DNA of 64,000 nt from Cryptomeria japonica (taxonomy: Eukaryota > Streptophyta > Pinopsida > Cupressales > Cupressaceae), in the NCBI RefSeq assembly GCF_030272615.1, contig NC_081405.1, forward strand, positions 161,078,694 to 161,142,693, read 5' to 3'. Shown in pieces: positions 35,867-46,243 of this stretch. A program made the position numbers and the translations under genes. The notes beneath the pieces were generated by a model that was not told the DNA's origin, searched no databases, and was given only the letters and a program-made list of their open reading frames with translations. Each line of letters opens with the position of its first letter. Positions within the stretch are counted from its first letter, which is position 1.

Positions 35867-36663
35867 TGAGAGGGAGGGGTGAATCGGTGTTATACCAAAG
35901 TGATTATAGCCTTATTAAAACATGCATACACCAACCGGTATACTGGTACATACAAAATTGAAAGAAGTAAAGTAACCAATAAGCCAATCACATAAATGAG
36001 AATCATAACATAGATAATTATACGTGGAAAACCTCAAAGAGGAAAAACCACAGTGGGATTTGTGACCAACAATATCAATCCACTAGCCATATGAAGAGAT
36101 ATTACAAAATATGAGGGGCTTGCACTTGCAGGAAGGCCTACATCCTAGAGCACACTGCTTAGTCACAAAAGGAGCCTCACTGACTACATAAAAATCTAGA
36201 CTACAATTCGGAGAAGTATTGAACTGCTAAGATAGCATCTTCTATGCCTAAATATAGTTCTGGTTTAAGCTCTATCTATTCCGATCTAAAACACTAAACC
36301 CTTTACCGAAATAACCCTTACATGAATTTCCTTACATACATAATTTCTCTGATATATTTTGCATCATATTACATTCGCATACCCATAATCTCCTATCTCA
36401 TGTCTATATCAAAATGATCTAATCCAACTAACTTATATACCCTATACAATTTATCATGCCTTATGTTGGCTTACAAAGATATACACAATATCAAATTACA
36501 TGTCAGCCAGGTAGCATAAATGCATAAATATTAAAATCCAATTATCGATGCCGGATCCAAGAGATGTCGGCCTCCAATACCGATAACCTTTATTCTAAAC
36601 CATGTCCGTCTGCATTGTCGATAACCAAAGAAATCCTTTTGTCCTTTTGGTGTCGGTGTCGAT

Positions 36664-36698
<35 letters not shown>

Positions 36699-36833
36699 TA
36701 TCAATGTCTGTGTAGTGTCTGTGAAGTGTCTGCTGGTACACAACTGAACCAAAATATAAAGCTGAAACACAATAGCATGTTTCCATCAATGACAACATAG
36801 TGAAACCAACCAATTGAGTGTCAATTACCAACA
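35848..36833 (-). repeat. 5' LTR of pol-less element A, with GGTGTC expansion
   Basis: TATTGGAATCC...TTACCAACA, 986 bp; the first TG is changed to TA. It aligns with 30083-31030. A run of about ten GGTGTC-type hexamers at 36649-36708 is present here but not in the partner LTR. Confidence 0.9.
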
Positions 36834-37708
36834 CTTTCTTCAAATAGATTTCATCTTTATGTACGATTCACAACCAAAGAAACAACAATTAGGTTGACCT
36901 AATTAAATATAATATGTAGGATATAAAGAATCATCCCAAAAACAATCTTCAAGACAATGCAAAAGGAAGAATGAAACGTGTGAGGGATTACACCATGTCG
37001 ACACATCTTCCTATTGATCCCATAACAACTTTGCATGCTACTACATGGAACAAAACTACACAACTCAACTACAAAGAATAGAATTTTTAAAGAAAAACAA
37101 CTAAACTTACTCAAAACATGATGCAGACCACCGAGACTATTATAGATGCACAACATAGAATCACCTAACATAAACATAACTAAATCATTGAGCCACACTA
37201 CTAGTACAACTAAAGGCAAAGGAATCCAATGCATTCCTGCAAACTGTTATATTGTCATTGTACAAGCTGACACTCAAACCATCAAAACTTTGATTATAGA
37301 TCAAATAAGAACATACAACTAGGATCAATCAATCATGTACATCCACTAAAATCATACTACAACTACAAGCAATGATGACGCAATGCACCACAATGCGGAC
37401 TATGAAACTAAACCTAGTCTGACAGACTGTTCACGAGGATATTCACCTTTAGCCAACTCCAACTGTGGACTACATAATACATCTCCAAAGTTTTGGAAAT
37501 TTTATAAGACAATTGGATATACTATATAAAGAAACTACAATCAATCTCCACACATCTAAATGAATTCATACCCTATCCTCTAATGTTATGTTACTATCCT
37601 CTGATACTACATTACGCTTAAACACAACTGCTCAACCTTCCAGACCAAAGTTGTCATCAATGACAACAAGTTTGACATCAATGAAAACACAACTTCATAT
37701 TTGCAACA
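36834..37708 (-). repeat. Second half of the interrupted old 3' LTR
   Basis: Continues the LTR begun at 29533. It has no ORF of note and ends TTGCAACA before the polypurine-tract complement at 37711. The wording around 37650-37750 (CATCAATGACAACAAG, then CCCCCTTATCATTGATGGC) parallels 31000-31050 in element A. Confidence 0.65.
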
Positions 37709-38213
37709 ATATCCCCCTTATCATTGATGGCAACACTTGTGCCAACTCCAAATTCTTTTCACTTCATATAATGAATTCTCTCCCCTTTGATGTCAAGGAC
37801 AAAGGGCATCTCCATAACACAAACTCAATGACTATATGCAGCTCCCACTTAGGGTATAAACAAAATCAAAAAGAAAAATTGTAGTTCATCAACCTTCTAC
37901 TTATCCACATATGTATGTATAGGAACAAATTTGTCTTACTAGCAAAATTAAGGATTCTACATAGTTGGAGGCATAAAACCCTTATAAACAAACTTGAGAT
38001 GAGACCAATTGATCTTTCAATCATTATCCATAGAGTTCAAAATGTTGTGTTGATGTTCCATCTTCAAAAGAGACCCTCTACCACACTATAACTCCCTAGA
38101 ACCTTTACTATCTGGTCCAACTTTTGAGAGTCTACACGAAGTATTGCCATGCTAGTGAGTTGTAAATATACAATATCTCTCATATGACCAAATTCTGCCT
38201 TAATCTTATCCAT

Positions 38214-38609
38214 CTAATCAGTTAGTAGTCTTAATTGCATATACAAATTCTCTATATATAGTCTACCATTAGCATCTACATCCTTCCTTAAATCTATAGT
38301 ACTAGAAAAATATACAATTTGTGCTTCCAAAGTGTCTATTTGACCCTGAATGCCTTTGGTTGATATAGGCCACTGATGACAAAATTGATATGTTGTCATT
38401 ACATTCTTTACACTCTTATCGAAAATTCTTATTCCTTCTTTCAATAAAATATATGCAATTGCACATTTATTCACTAATTCTTGTAATCTATGTGATGTTG
38501 TTCTCTTTTCAACATCTTTCAAAAATTTTGCTTCCAAGTTAAAATCATAATCCTTCAAGCCATTAAGCAACACTTGTAGATGCTCCTCATCAGTCAGAGT
38601 CTCATCCAA
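38214..38609 (-). pseudogene. ORF-B C-terminal remnant of the old pol-less element
   Basis: A 131-codon helical frame, rich in Leu, Lys and Asp (LNGLKDYDFNLEAKFLKDVEK, LQELVNKCAIAYILLKEG), ending about 500 bp before the polypurine tract. Position and composition resemble the degraded C-terminal extension at 45128-45986 in the plus-strand element. Similarity is by eye only. No known domain is recognised. Confidence 0.45.
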
Positions 38610-38639
38610 TACAAATTCTGAAAGTTTCTAGTGGAGAAA

Positions 38640-39775
38640 CTTCAATGTATCATTTATCAAATCTTTGTTATGTATTTATGATTTGGTGTACTTCTTGCAT
38701 GCAAAGTGGTGAAGTATATCACCCAAATGTAACATGTGTAGAGGAGACAATCAGCTAAGGTCCATCTAACCTTGTATCTTAGGCCCCCAAAGTACCTCAA
38801 AGGTAATGACCAGTTCAAACTATAACTACAGCTTCAACAATTCTGATGTAGTCTTCCAAGGGACCAAAATATTCTCCACCATACATAGTACTCCTTTCCT
38901 CCTTTGTCTTCTTCTACTATTCTTGCTCTTTCTCTGTGTCCTTATGCTCTTCTTCTTGTGTATTCTTTAGAAACACAATTGTTTCCACATTCTTATCAAT
39001 CTCTATTAAATGTTTAAGGAAAAATTATGTATTGTAACTATAGACAAAACTTGAACAAAACTCTCCCTTTCAAACAATCTAAGAGAGAGTGGAGCATTTT
39101 CGCTCTACAACTAATGTTAGCATGTGTCATTCCTCCCTATTGTTGAGAATGACTTATTCAAACTATAGCATCAACTACATTAATAGGAGTTTTATTCTAA
39201 AATAGTCTCTTTTATTAGGTAGTAACACAAAACCAAGAATGTGCACAAATATATTAAATTGTATTTAAGAAGTACGGCCTCATCATTCTCCACAATGCTA
39301 CAAATTCTCTATATTTTTGGGTAGATAGAGTCAATCAAAGACTCCAGATGACCATAATTTCCTCTAAAACCTTTGATTGTTTCCACGTAGAGCTGTAGGA
39401 TGAACCTCCTTGGCTGTAGGTAAATAGTGATTCTGAGGCTATGTGTTGGCTGAAGTTCCTTCAAGTTGCATGCTAGTCCTTTACAACAAGCATCTATCCA
39501 CATAAATTATCATATACTACTTATTGACAATATTCTAATTATAAAAATGTATAGCATAATTTAATCATGACATATATATACCATTAACTAGGTAATAATA
39601 TGGTTCGGAGGATAGTTAAAGCATGTAATAAGTCGGATAAGTATGATTAAAGTTATAGGAAATAAGAAAAAATCAAGACGATCCCAAGACTAAGTAACAC
39701 CTACTACAATTTTATGTGAGAAAATGATTAAAAAATGGATACCTCAAGAAGAATATCTCTTGACATTTTTATATT
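38640..39775. other. Unassigned spacer
   Basis: Probably more of the old element's interior and then older DNA. No domain is recognised. The minus-strand ORF at 39309-39503 is short and featureless. Confidence 0.4.
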
Positions 39776-39808
39776 GATTATGGCTAGGGTTAGGGTTAGC
39801 ATTAAGAT
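39776..39808 (+). repeat. Telomere-like GGGTTA sequence, left part
   Basis: GGCTAGGGTTAGGGTTAGC directly precedes the LTR element, and the matching degenerate tract resumes at 47376. The element evidently inserted into it; AAGAT (39804-39808) is the left TSD, nearly equal to AATAT at 47371-47375. Confidence 0.75.
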
Positions 39809-40932
39809 TGTTGGTATTTTGATGATGTTTAGTTGTGATTGTCATTGATAGACACACACTTATTTGATGTATGAATTATTCTCAATTGGTAGATGTTCTA
39901 ACCGGTATTGTATGTATAGTCTTTGTTTGTTGAAGACTATTGGTATTGTGCAAAAAATGCTTACCGGTCTTAGTATGACCAAAGACCCCAAGCGGTATGA
40001 AGATCTCAAGCTAAACGAAGACCCCGGGCGATAGTTAATCTTTTGATCAGAACACTATGTTCCAGTTTTCCAGTCTTCACTTTGTAACCGGTGATAGCTA
40101 TATTTAGTTAACCGGTATACATGTAATGTGTGATGAGTTATCATCCACTGACACTATGGTGGTGTTTTTGTGCCGTGTTACCAAATGTGTCTAGATGCAC
40201 TGTACCTAGGAAATTGTAGTCTAATCTTATTGGACCGACATGAAATCAAGTTCCTATATAAGGACATCATGTCTTGGGTTTTTGATATAGAAGAGAAGTT
40301 GATATGTGCAAGTCTTTGAGAGAAGATTAGGTCTGATCGAGAAAAGGTATCTCATGACTAAGATTGAGAGTGCAAAACATAGAAGACTGAAGTAATGCTT
40401 GAATGCATTAACAAGGAGTTGTCAAGGATATAATCAAGCATTCTATGCTACTATCTAGATCATTCACTTGTTGATTACTAATATCTTCAACAAGTCTGAA
40501 ACCCTTAACCGGGTAGGCCCAGCCAAGCCTATTGTAAATCCTCTAACAAGGTGGTTCACAGTTGTGAATCTGAAATTCTTTAACAAGGTAGTCTCTAACA
40601 GGACTTATCTCCTAACAAAGATCTGGATTCCTAACAGGATCTGTTTTGGTGAAGAACACTGTAAGACCTTAATCGGTCTAGTTACTATTCTGCAGATAGT
40701 TGACTTGTGAGTTTTACTCATCGTGGTTTTTCCCATTTGGGTTTCCACATCAAAACATCTTGTGTTATGGTGATTGCACTTCTGTGGGTCAATGATTTAT
40801 TTGTTATTTGGCTTGTTTATGTTCTAATCAGTTTATTATTTAACCTGCTACACCAGTCTACAGTTTAACTACTTAAGTGTTTGTTTAAGTTACTGGGTAT
40901 ACTAATTCACTGCCCCCTCTTAGTATTCATCA
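39809..40932 (+). repeat. 5' LTR of pol-less element B
   Basis: TGTTGGTATTTTGATG...TTCATCA, 1124 bp. A TATATAAGG box is at 40255-40263. By eye about 14 substitutions separate it from the 3' LTR over the first 230 bases, so the insertion is not recent. The ORF at 40468-40710 recurs in the other LTR and is not a gene. Confidence 0.92.
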
Positions 40933-40952
40933 ATTGGTATTAGAGCCAACCT

Positions 40953-42277
40953 TTGTATAAGTCTAACCACTTGGAAGGAGATATGGGGGAATACAGCATG
41001 AGGGAACTCACTCACCATTTGGCTGAATCTGAGAGACCCTATGATAAACTCAAGATCAAGTTTAAAGCCTCTTTAGCCAAGAGAAGAGAGCTTGATGAGC
41101 AATTGATGGAACTTACTGAAAATAGCTCTTCGGATGCATTAGACATGGATGCCCTAGTTGGAGAAGTGGAGAAGTGGAGAAATTAAATGAATCCAAAACT
41201 AACCTGAGGAGGGAGTTGGAAGGACTGACTATCAAGATGAGTCAGGAACTAGAAAATAGAAGAAAAGATGAAGATTTGGTAAAGGACAAGGAGCATGAGA
41301 TCTCTAAATTGAAGCAAGAAATTGGTACCATTACCACCTATCTGCAGGAGGTTAAAGAAAAGAAATAAGAAATGCGAGTTGAACTGAATGTAGCTATCTC
41401 TCAAAATGAAACCTTGATGAAGACCAATGATCCTCTTTCCAAGGAACTTGCTGAGACAAAAGAGATACCTGCTAAGTTCAACCGGAGTGCTGCTAAGTTA
41501 GAGAAAAAGCTGGAATCGGTACAGCCATCAAAGGATACCATTGGACTTGGTTTCTCTGGATACGAGGAAGATGAGACCTCTGGAACCAAGAGTTATGTAC
41601 TGAAGAAGCAATCAGCATCGAAGAAAAACAACGGAAGTAAAGGTAAGCAAAATTTTAAACCTGTTTGCTTTAACTGTCTTAAGGAAGGACATTCTACCAA
41701 TGTATGTAGGAGCAAGCCTTACAACAACTTTCCTTATTTTCAAAAAAATGTGGCTAGACTTGGTAGATTTAAAGGTCACTATTATGCATGCAATAAGTTT
41801 GGGCATAGAGCTTTTGAGTGCAGGTCGGTTATGAACAACTCTAGGAATTATCCACCAAGATCCAATGAAGTTGTCCCTAAACCTCCTATGAACTGAAACC
41901 CAAACCGGTACAGAACCCATGACCACCAGTCAAATGGTTATGAAGCGGCAACCAGTTGGAGAGAAACCTGTCTGATCTGTCATGGTAGTGGTCACACTGC
42001 TGCAACATGCAGAAGGAAGAATGGAAATGTGAACATCGGACCATGGAGAACACCTGGAATGGTATGTTATCACTACAACAAACCGGGACACACTGCCAGA
42101 GCATGCAGACTAAGAAAGAATCCATTGGGAGACGTACCAATCAACACTAAAGGGAAGATTGATGTTGAAACCATTCAAGCGGATATGGACAAAACCTGGA
42201 AAAAGAAATCTGAAGAGAAGCCACATGATGTACCAATTTCCGTACCAAGTGTGGAAATCCCTGAACTAGCAAACTGA
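40953..42277 (+). pseudogene. ORF-A of pol-less element B: coiled coil plus four zinc knuckles
   Basis: Gag-like, RNA-binding protein. The first 78 codons (40953-41186) are joined to the rest by a frameshift at a slipped repeat, GTGGAGAAGTGGAGAA. From 41174 one frame runs to 42277 with two in-frame stops (TAA at 41366-41368, TGA at 41894-41896). The first half is Glu/Lys/Leu-rich coiled coil. Four knuckles follow: CFNCLKEGHSTNVC (intact), YYACNKFGHRAFEC (first Cys lost), CLICHGSGHTAATC (intact) and CYHYNKPGHTARAC (second Cys lost). The layout parallels ORF-A in element A. ORF-B begins 460 bases downstream. Confidence 0.8.
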
Positions 42278-42739
42278 GCTTCAAAAAGCGTAGGGGGAAC
42301 ATATTGGTATAAATATTTTGAAACCCCCGGAGTATATCGATAAAGCACCTTTATCAGTATTTGTTACCTGTCAACTAATAGAAGAATTGAAGCGGTAAAA
42401 GGTAAAATTAGGGTTTGAACCCTAATAGTGATGCATTTATTATGGTAGGTGGGATCATGTTTAAAAGTGAATTTTGTCATCATTTCTACTTACCTATTTT
42501 TAGAGAAGATTTTTTTTTAGCCTGAGCAGCGCAACCAGAGTGATTCATCTTGCATTTGAAAGTATTCAGAAAGGAATCTTGAACAAGATCTTGCAGTCAC
42601 TTCGTGCTATCAGTGTGAAAGTCAAAGTGGTAATCAAGCATCCAGAGAAGTGTGTTTTTTTTTAAATCGGCAAACCCTAAGTTCGAAGAGTAAAGGTATT
42701 TCTTGTTAAAAGATTATTATCATTTGGAATCCGTTTGAT

Positions 42740-45127
42740 ATGGCATCTGCATCTAATATCCTCTCTAGTTCTACTAAACCTGAGGATACACCTGAGCTTC
42801 TTAAAATGAGATATAATGCCCTATCTCAAATTCCCATCGGAGTCATTGTCAAAAGCAATGTTTCAGGATATATTGATTGTAAACTAGAAGACCTAGGGTC
42901 CCTAGTAATTCACTCCCAATTGAGTCTGTTATGTGGAGAGGATAAAAAGATTAAACCTGAATATAGCATAATAGAGAAGAAGAAATTGCATAATGCAGTA
43001 TACTTTCTCGAAGAATTTACAGAGGAACACATCAGGATCATCCTTAGCAGGGTTCACGGTGACAAGATGTACCTTGAACGAACCCATGACATTACACCGA
43101 AGGCAATTCATGTCGTGACCAGATTCTGCAATGTTGGGGAAGTCCTCGTTCTTCGAAAGATCCCCAAAACCAAAGTAACAGAGCTCACCGGTTCTGTGAG
43201 TGACCAACGGGCAATGACGGTCAACACCATTAGAGATGATTTGGTGAAATATGCATGTATGGTAATTAGGTATAGAATATTCTATGCTAGCAGAATGAAT
43301 TTTGTTCCTTCAGCTGCGGTGCATGCCGCTTACAGGATGATAAAGGAAAATGTAGAATGTGACTTATGTACCTGTATGCAGAAACAACTTATAGATAACC
43401 TGAAGTCAATCAAATCGAACAAAACTCAGAGGTTTAAGTTTGGTCAACTACTTGTTGGTTTATTTTTCTACTTTCAAGGATATTTTCCTGGAGTCGGTGA
43501 TGTTCAATGGTCAACTGACCTACCGATTTCCAGACAAATAAAGGAGAGTCTGCAAGTAGTAGGAACTATATATCCGGAGACTCTGAACGAGTATTTTGAT
43601 GAATTCAAACTAAAGATGAACCAAAGAATGAGAATATCTAGTGATTTAGTTAAGAAATATGAAGATGACATCTGTTTCACCATCAAAATAGATCACTGCA
43701 TAATGGAAGCGGTCGAACCCAGAAAAGATGTAGTTGGGCCTATGGGCTATGAAGTGGTAAATGATATATTGACAGGGTATGCCTCTACCCTACTAGCTTC
43801 ACCACTGAAACCCAAGAAGAAGAGGACCGGTACTTATTTAGAGAGGATCAAACCTACTGAGGTACCAAAGCAAAAAAAGGGTAAAGCAGTGCCATCAGCA
43901 TCGACACCGGTTACATCCGCTGCTAGTCCTAAAGTGACCAAAAGGTCACCTACTAAAAAGAAATCGGAGGCTATTCCAACAAAGGTATTCGAACAAAAGA
44001 GGAAAACCAGGAATAACTCACCAGATCCAGAAGACTCTGAACTGGAGGTAGAAGTAAAGAAGACAAGGCAATCTACCAAGAAGATGAAGTCAACCAGTAA
44101 TGTACCAGCAACCTCTGCACCAGTAAATATAGATATTTCTTCTTACAAACCTATGACACATTGTCAAAGGACCATAAATAATATTAGAAGAAAAGTTCTT
44201 GATGATTTAAAAGACTATTTTGATGATTTCAATGATAGTGAAAAGGAGGATGTTGAACAAGAACTTATTAAATATCTATGTATTAATGATCGGTCACCTT
44301 CTGAAATTAAATCAGTTACTTCTAAATATTTGTATGATTCTTTGGACAACAAATGGCACATTGCCATTGAAAAAGAGAAAGACATCAAGGAGAAAGTTTT
44401 TGCTCAATACTTTCCAGATGCCTCTAATTCAAAATTGTTTGAAATCATTGATAAGAACAAAGGCATTTTCTTCATGCGAAGAAGGAGACTTCAGCTACTC
44501 GAAGGCAAATATTTTGAAGTGGAAAAAGACACCCATTTCAAGGTTAAAACTGTTGTCAACATGCAAAAAGTATATGAAGCTAATCGGTTGGCTGAGCAAG
44601 AGCCTGATCTATCCACAGCCAAACCGGATGTAGTCATTGATAGTATGGGTGAAAGAATAGGAGAAAAAAATGATCCCATTTATATTGATGCACTAGATAT
44701 GGAGGATACCACTCCAGATAAGGAGGAAGCTAAAAAAGAAAGAGTAGAGAAAGAAAAGGAAGAGAAAGCGGAAAAACAGAAAGCAGATAAAGAAAAACAA
44801 GAGAAAGAGCAAGCGGAGAAAGTGCGACAAGACAAGAAGAAGGAAGAAGAGGAAAAGAAGAAGAAGGAAGAAGAGAAGAAGAGGAAGGAAGAAGAGGAAA
44901 AGAAGAAGAAGGAAGAAGAGAAGAAGAGGAAGGAAGAAGAGGAAAAGCAAAAGAAGGAAGAAGAGGAGAAGAGGAAAGAAACAATGAAGAAAAAGGAAGA
45001 GGAGAAAAGGAGAGAAGAAGAGAGGACGAAACAAGAGGAGAAAGTGAAGGTTGCCAAGGTAACCCAAGCAAAAGAAGAAGAGGAGAAGAGAAGACAAGCA
45101 GAGGTCAAGGCCAAAGAAGGGGAATAG
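42740..45127 (+). CDS. ORF-B of pol-less element B, 795 aa, unknown function
   Basis: The longest open frame in the window, intact from ATG 42740 to TAG 45125-45127. Residues 1-300 form an all-helical-looking domain (for example VPSAAVHAAYRMIKENVECDL, then RFKFGQLLVGLFFYFQGYFPGV). Its second half aligns by eye with the broken ORF-B of element A. Residues 350-470 are a basic, Ser/Thr/Pro-rich linker that could hold nuclear-localisation signals (KPKKKRTG). Residues 475-640 form a second conserved domain. Residues 650-795 are almost only Lys, Glu and Arg, with a 15-residue repeat (EEEEKKKKEEEKKRK), probably a single long helix. I do not recognise the protein. A loose likeness to plant-retroelement 'putative transposon protein' domains is inference. 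No polymerase, protease or integrase motif is present. Confidence 0.75.
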   Translation: MASASNILSSSTKPEDTPELLKMRYNALSQIPIGVIVKSNVSGYIDCKLEDLGSLVIHSQLSLLCGEDKKIKPEYSIIEKKKLHNAVYFLEEFTEEHIRIILSRVHGDKMYLERTHDITPKAIHVVTRFCNVGEVLVLRKIPKTKVTELTGSVSDQRAMTVNTIRDDLVKYACMVIRYRIFYASRMNFVPSAAVHAAYRMIKENVECDLCTCMQKQLIDNLKSIKSNKTQRFKFGQLLVGLFFYFQGYFPGVGDVQWSTDLPISRQIKESLQVVGTIYPETLNEYFDEFKLKMNQRMRISSDLVKKYEDDICFTIKIDHCIMEAVEPRKDVVGPMGYEVVNDILTGYASTLLASPLKPKKKRTGTYLERIKPTEVPKQKKGKAVPSASTPVTSAASPKVTKRSPTKKKSEAIPTKVFEQKRKTRNNSPDPEDSELEVEVKKTRQSTKKMKSTSNVPATSAPVNIDISSYKPMTHCQRTINNIRRKVLDDLKDYFDDFNDSEKEDVEQELIKYLCINDRSPSEIKSVTSKYLYDSLDNKWHIAIEKEKDIKEKVFAQYFPDASNSKLFEIIDKNKGIFFMRRRRLQLLEGKYFEVEKDTHFKVKTVVNMQKVYEANRLAEQEPDLSTAKPDVVIDSMGERIGEKNDPIYIDALDMEDTTPDKEEAKKERVEKEKEEKAEKQKADKEKQEKEQAEKVRQDKKKEEEEKKKKEEEKKRKEEEEKKKKEEEKKRKEEEEKQKKEEEEKRKETMKKKEEEKRREEERTKQEEKVKVAKVTQAKEEEEKRRQAEVKAKEGE
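44843..44977 (+). repeat. 45-bp coding tandem repeat, three units
   Basis: Within ORF-B, units 44843-44887 and 44888-44932 encode the same 15 residues, and 44933-44977 is a variant (Gln for Lys, Glu for Lys). The strand is purine-only through this part. The mirror-strand ORFs over it (for example 44680-45207) are shadows. Confidence 0.85.
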
Positions 45128-45986
45128 ATTCCTAAGGCAACGGAGATCAAGCCAAGCAGGTTGATTCCACTGGTTCCACTGATTTGACTCTTGCCTGTCT
45201 GACCCAATCTGTTGATGAGACTGAGCTACTGCGAAGCATTCAATTAGTGCAGGAGAGATTGGAAGAACTGAGGAAAAAGAAAGAGTGAGATGTCATTTAG
45301 TTTGCTATTGACACCCTCTCCAATCTAATACCTGGTACTAACCTCCCCAATACCTATTCCTTGCTAGCAAAGCTCAAATTTATTTGCACAGTAGTCAATG
45401 ACGAGGTACAATGCTTGGAAGATGTTGCCCAAGCCATAGCAAAGAAAAGCCATGAAAAGGCACTCACAGTTGCCTTAGTATAGCACATGAATGAAGACCA
45501 GGCAAAATTGCTTAAACAAAAAGGTGATATAAGTTCAGCTATGGGTGAAGGTCACCTACTCTTGAATAAAATCTGCCAACCTCACCTATTTTGTGAAGAT
45601 ACTTTGAAATAGAAGACACTATTACAAACGGAGTTACAGAAGTACATCAACAACTTCAAACTACCCTATGATCTATTCACAGCCTATGGACACACTATTC
45701 ATCATTATCAGCATCATATTGTAAAGCTTGACTCAGAGATCTGTAGGAGATTTAGTTTCTCCTATTGCCAAAATTGCAGGTTCTTCAGAAGTGCTTCCTG
45801 AACTTAGAGGCTATCACTGTGACACATGAGTTGAGAACCATAGATGCGATGGAAGAATTAGCCTTCCAGATGAAGACCAAGAGTGAAATTGCTGCCTCGC
45901 TTCTTGAGTCGTGGTCTTCAGACATGAAGAATTTAATGCAAAACTTTAAATCACTTTTTGAAAAGTTTTATTCTTTATTGTCATGA
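45128..45986 (+). pseudogene. Broken C-terminal extension of ORF-B
   Basis: After the ORF-B stop, a second frame reads coding-like protein from about 45165 (TGSTDLTLACLTQSVDETELLRSIQ) through several in-frame stops (TGA at about 45287, TAG at about 45300, TAG at about 45481, TAG at about 45611). A third frame continues from about 45765 to 45986 with VLQKCFLNLEAITV. This implies the ancestral ORF-B was roughly 1,080 codons and lost its C-terminus by frameshifts. Similar helical remnants occur near the same end in the two related elements (31290-31500, 38214-38609). Confidence 0.6.
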
Positions 45987-46243
45987 ACACATACTCTGTT
46001 TTTATATTATGCAAAATGGCAATATTTTGCATTACTTTGTCATTGTTGGCAAAGGGGGAGTAGTCTATCTTAAAATTTTGGCGAGTATTACAAATTCCTG
46101 CACATACTTTTAATTTTTGCAAAGGAAGTACTGTATATGCTTAAGGGGAGTAATTTTGCTTATGGCATCTATTTTTGTTTTGCAAAAGCAATTGGATGTC
46201 AAAAATTTTCCTAAGTGTTGTCATCAATGCCAAAGGGGGAGAT

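Larger units (their letters stand above)
30083..36833 (-). mobile_element. Pol-less Copia-type LTR retrotransposon A (complete)
   Basis: Minus-strand element of 6.75 kb: 5' LTR 35848-36833, primer site 35835-35845 (complement of TGGTATCAGAG), ORF-A 34580-35866, ORF-B pieces 31290-34310, polypurine tract (complement ATCTCCCCCTTTGG at 31031) and 3' LTR 30083-31030. Flanks CTTTT (30078-30082) and CTTTC (36834-36838) form a TSD with one mismatch. I find no protease, integrase, RT or RNase H in the 4.8-kb interior, so enzymes must come from elsewhere. Layout and protein likeness match the element at 39809-47370. Confidence 0.9.
29533..38640 (-). mobile_element. Old pol-less LTR element (remnant), split by a nested relative
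   Basis: Its 3' LTR starts TGTTGAACATTTTAAATG at 29533, runs to 30082, is interrupted by the complete element 30083-36833, and resumes at 36834 to end TTGCAACA at 37708. The complement of a polypurine tract (ATATCCCCCTTATC) follows, then internal sequence with a minus-strand ORF-B-like piece at 38214-38609. No 5' LTR was found, so the right end is only an estimate. It appears to be a distant member of the same family as the elements at 30083 and 39809. Confidence 0.65.

Noticed and set aside
36531-36770. Thr-Pro repeat protein on the minus strand
   Set aside because: It is the translation of the GGTGTC microsatellite in an LTR.
40468-40710. 80-codon ORF, repeated at 46907-47146
   Set aside because: It lies within the LTR pair of element B, downstream of the TATA box, and lacks any recognisable domain; repetition is due to the LTRs.
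44680-45207. Long minus-strand Ser/Phe-rich ORFs opposite ORF-B
   Set aside because: They are mirror frames of the purine-only Lys/Glu repeat. Absence of stops there follows from composition, not from coding.
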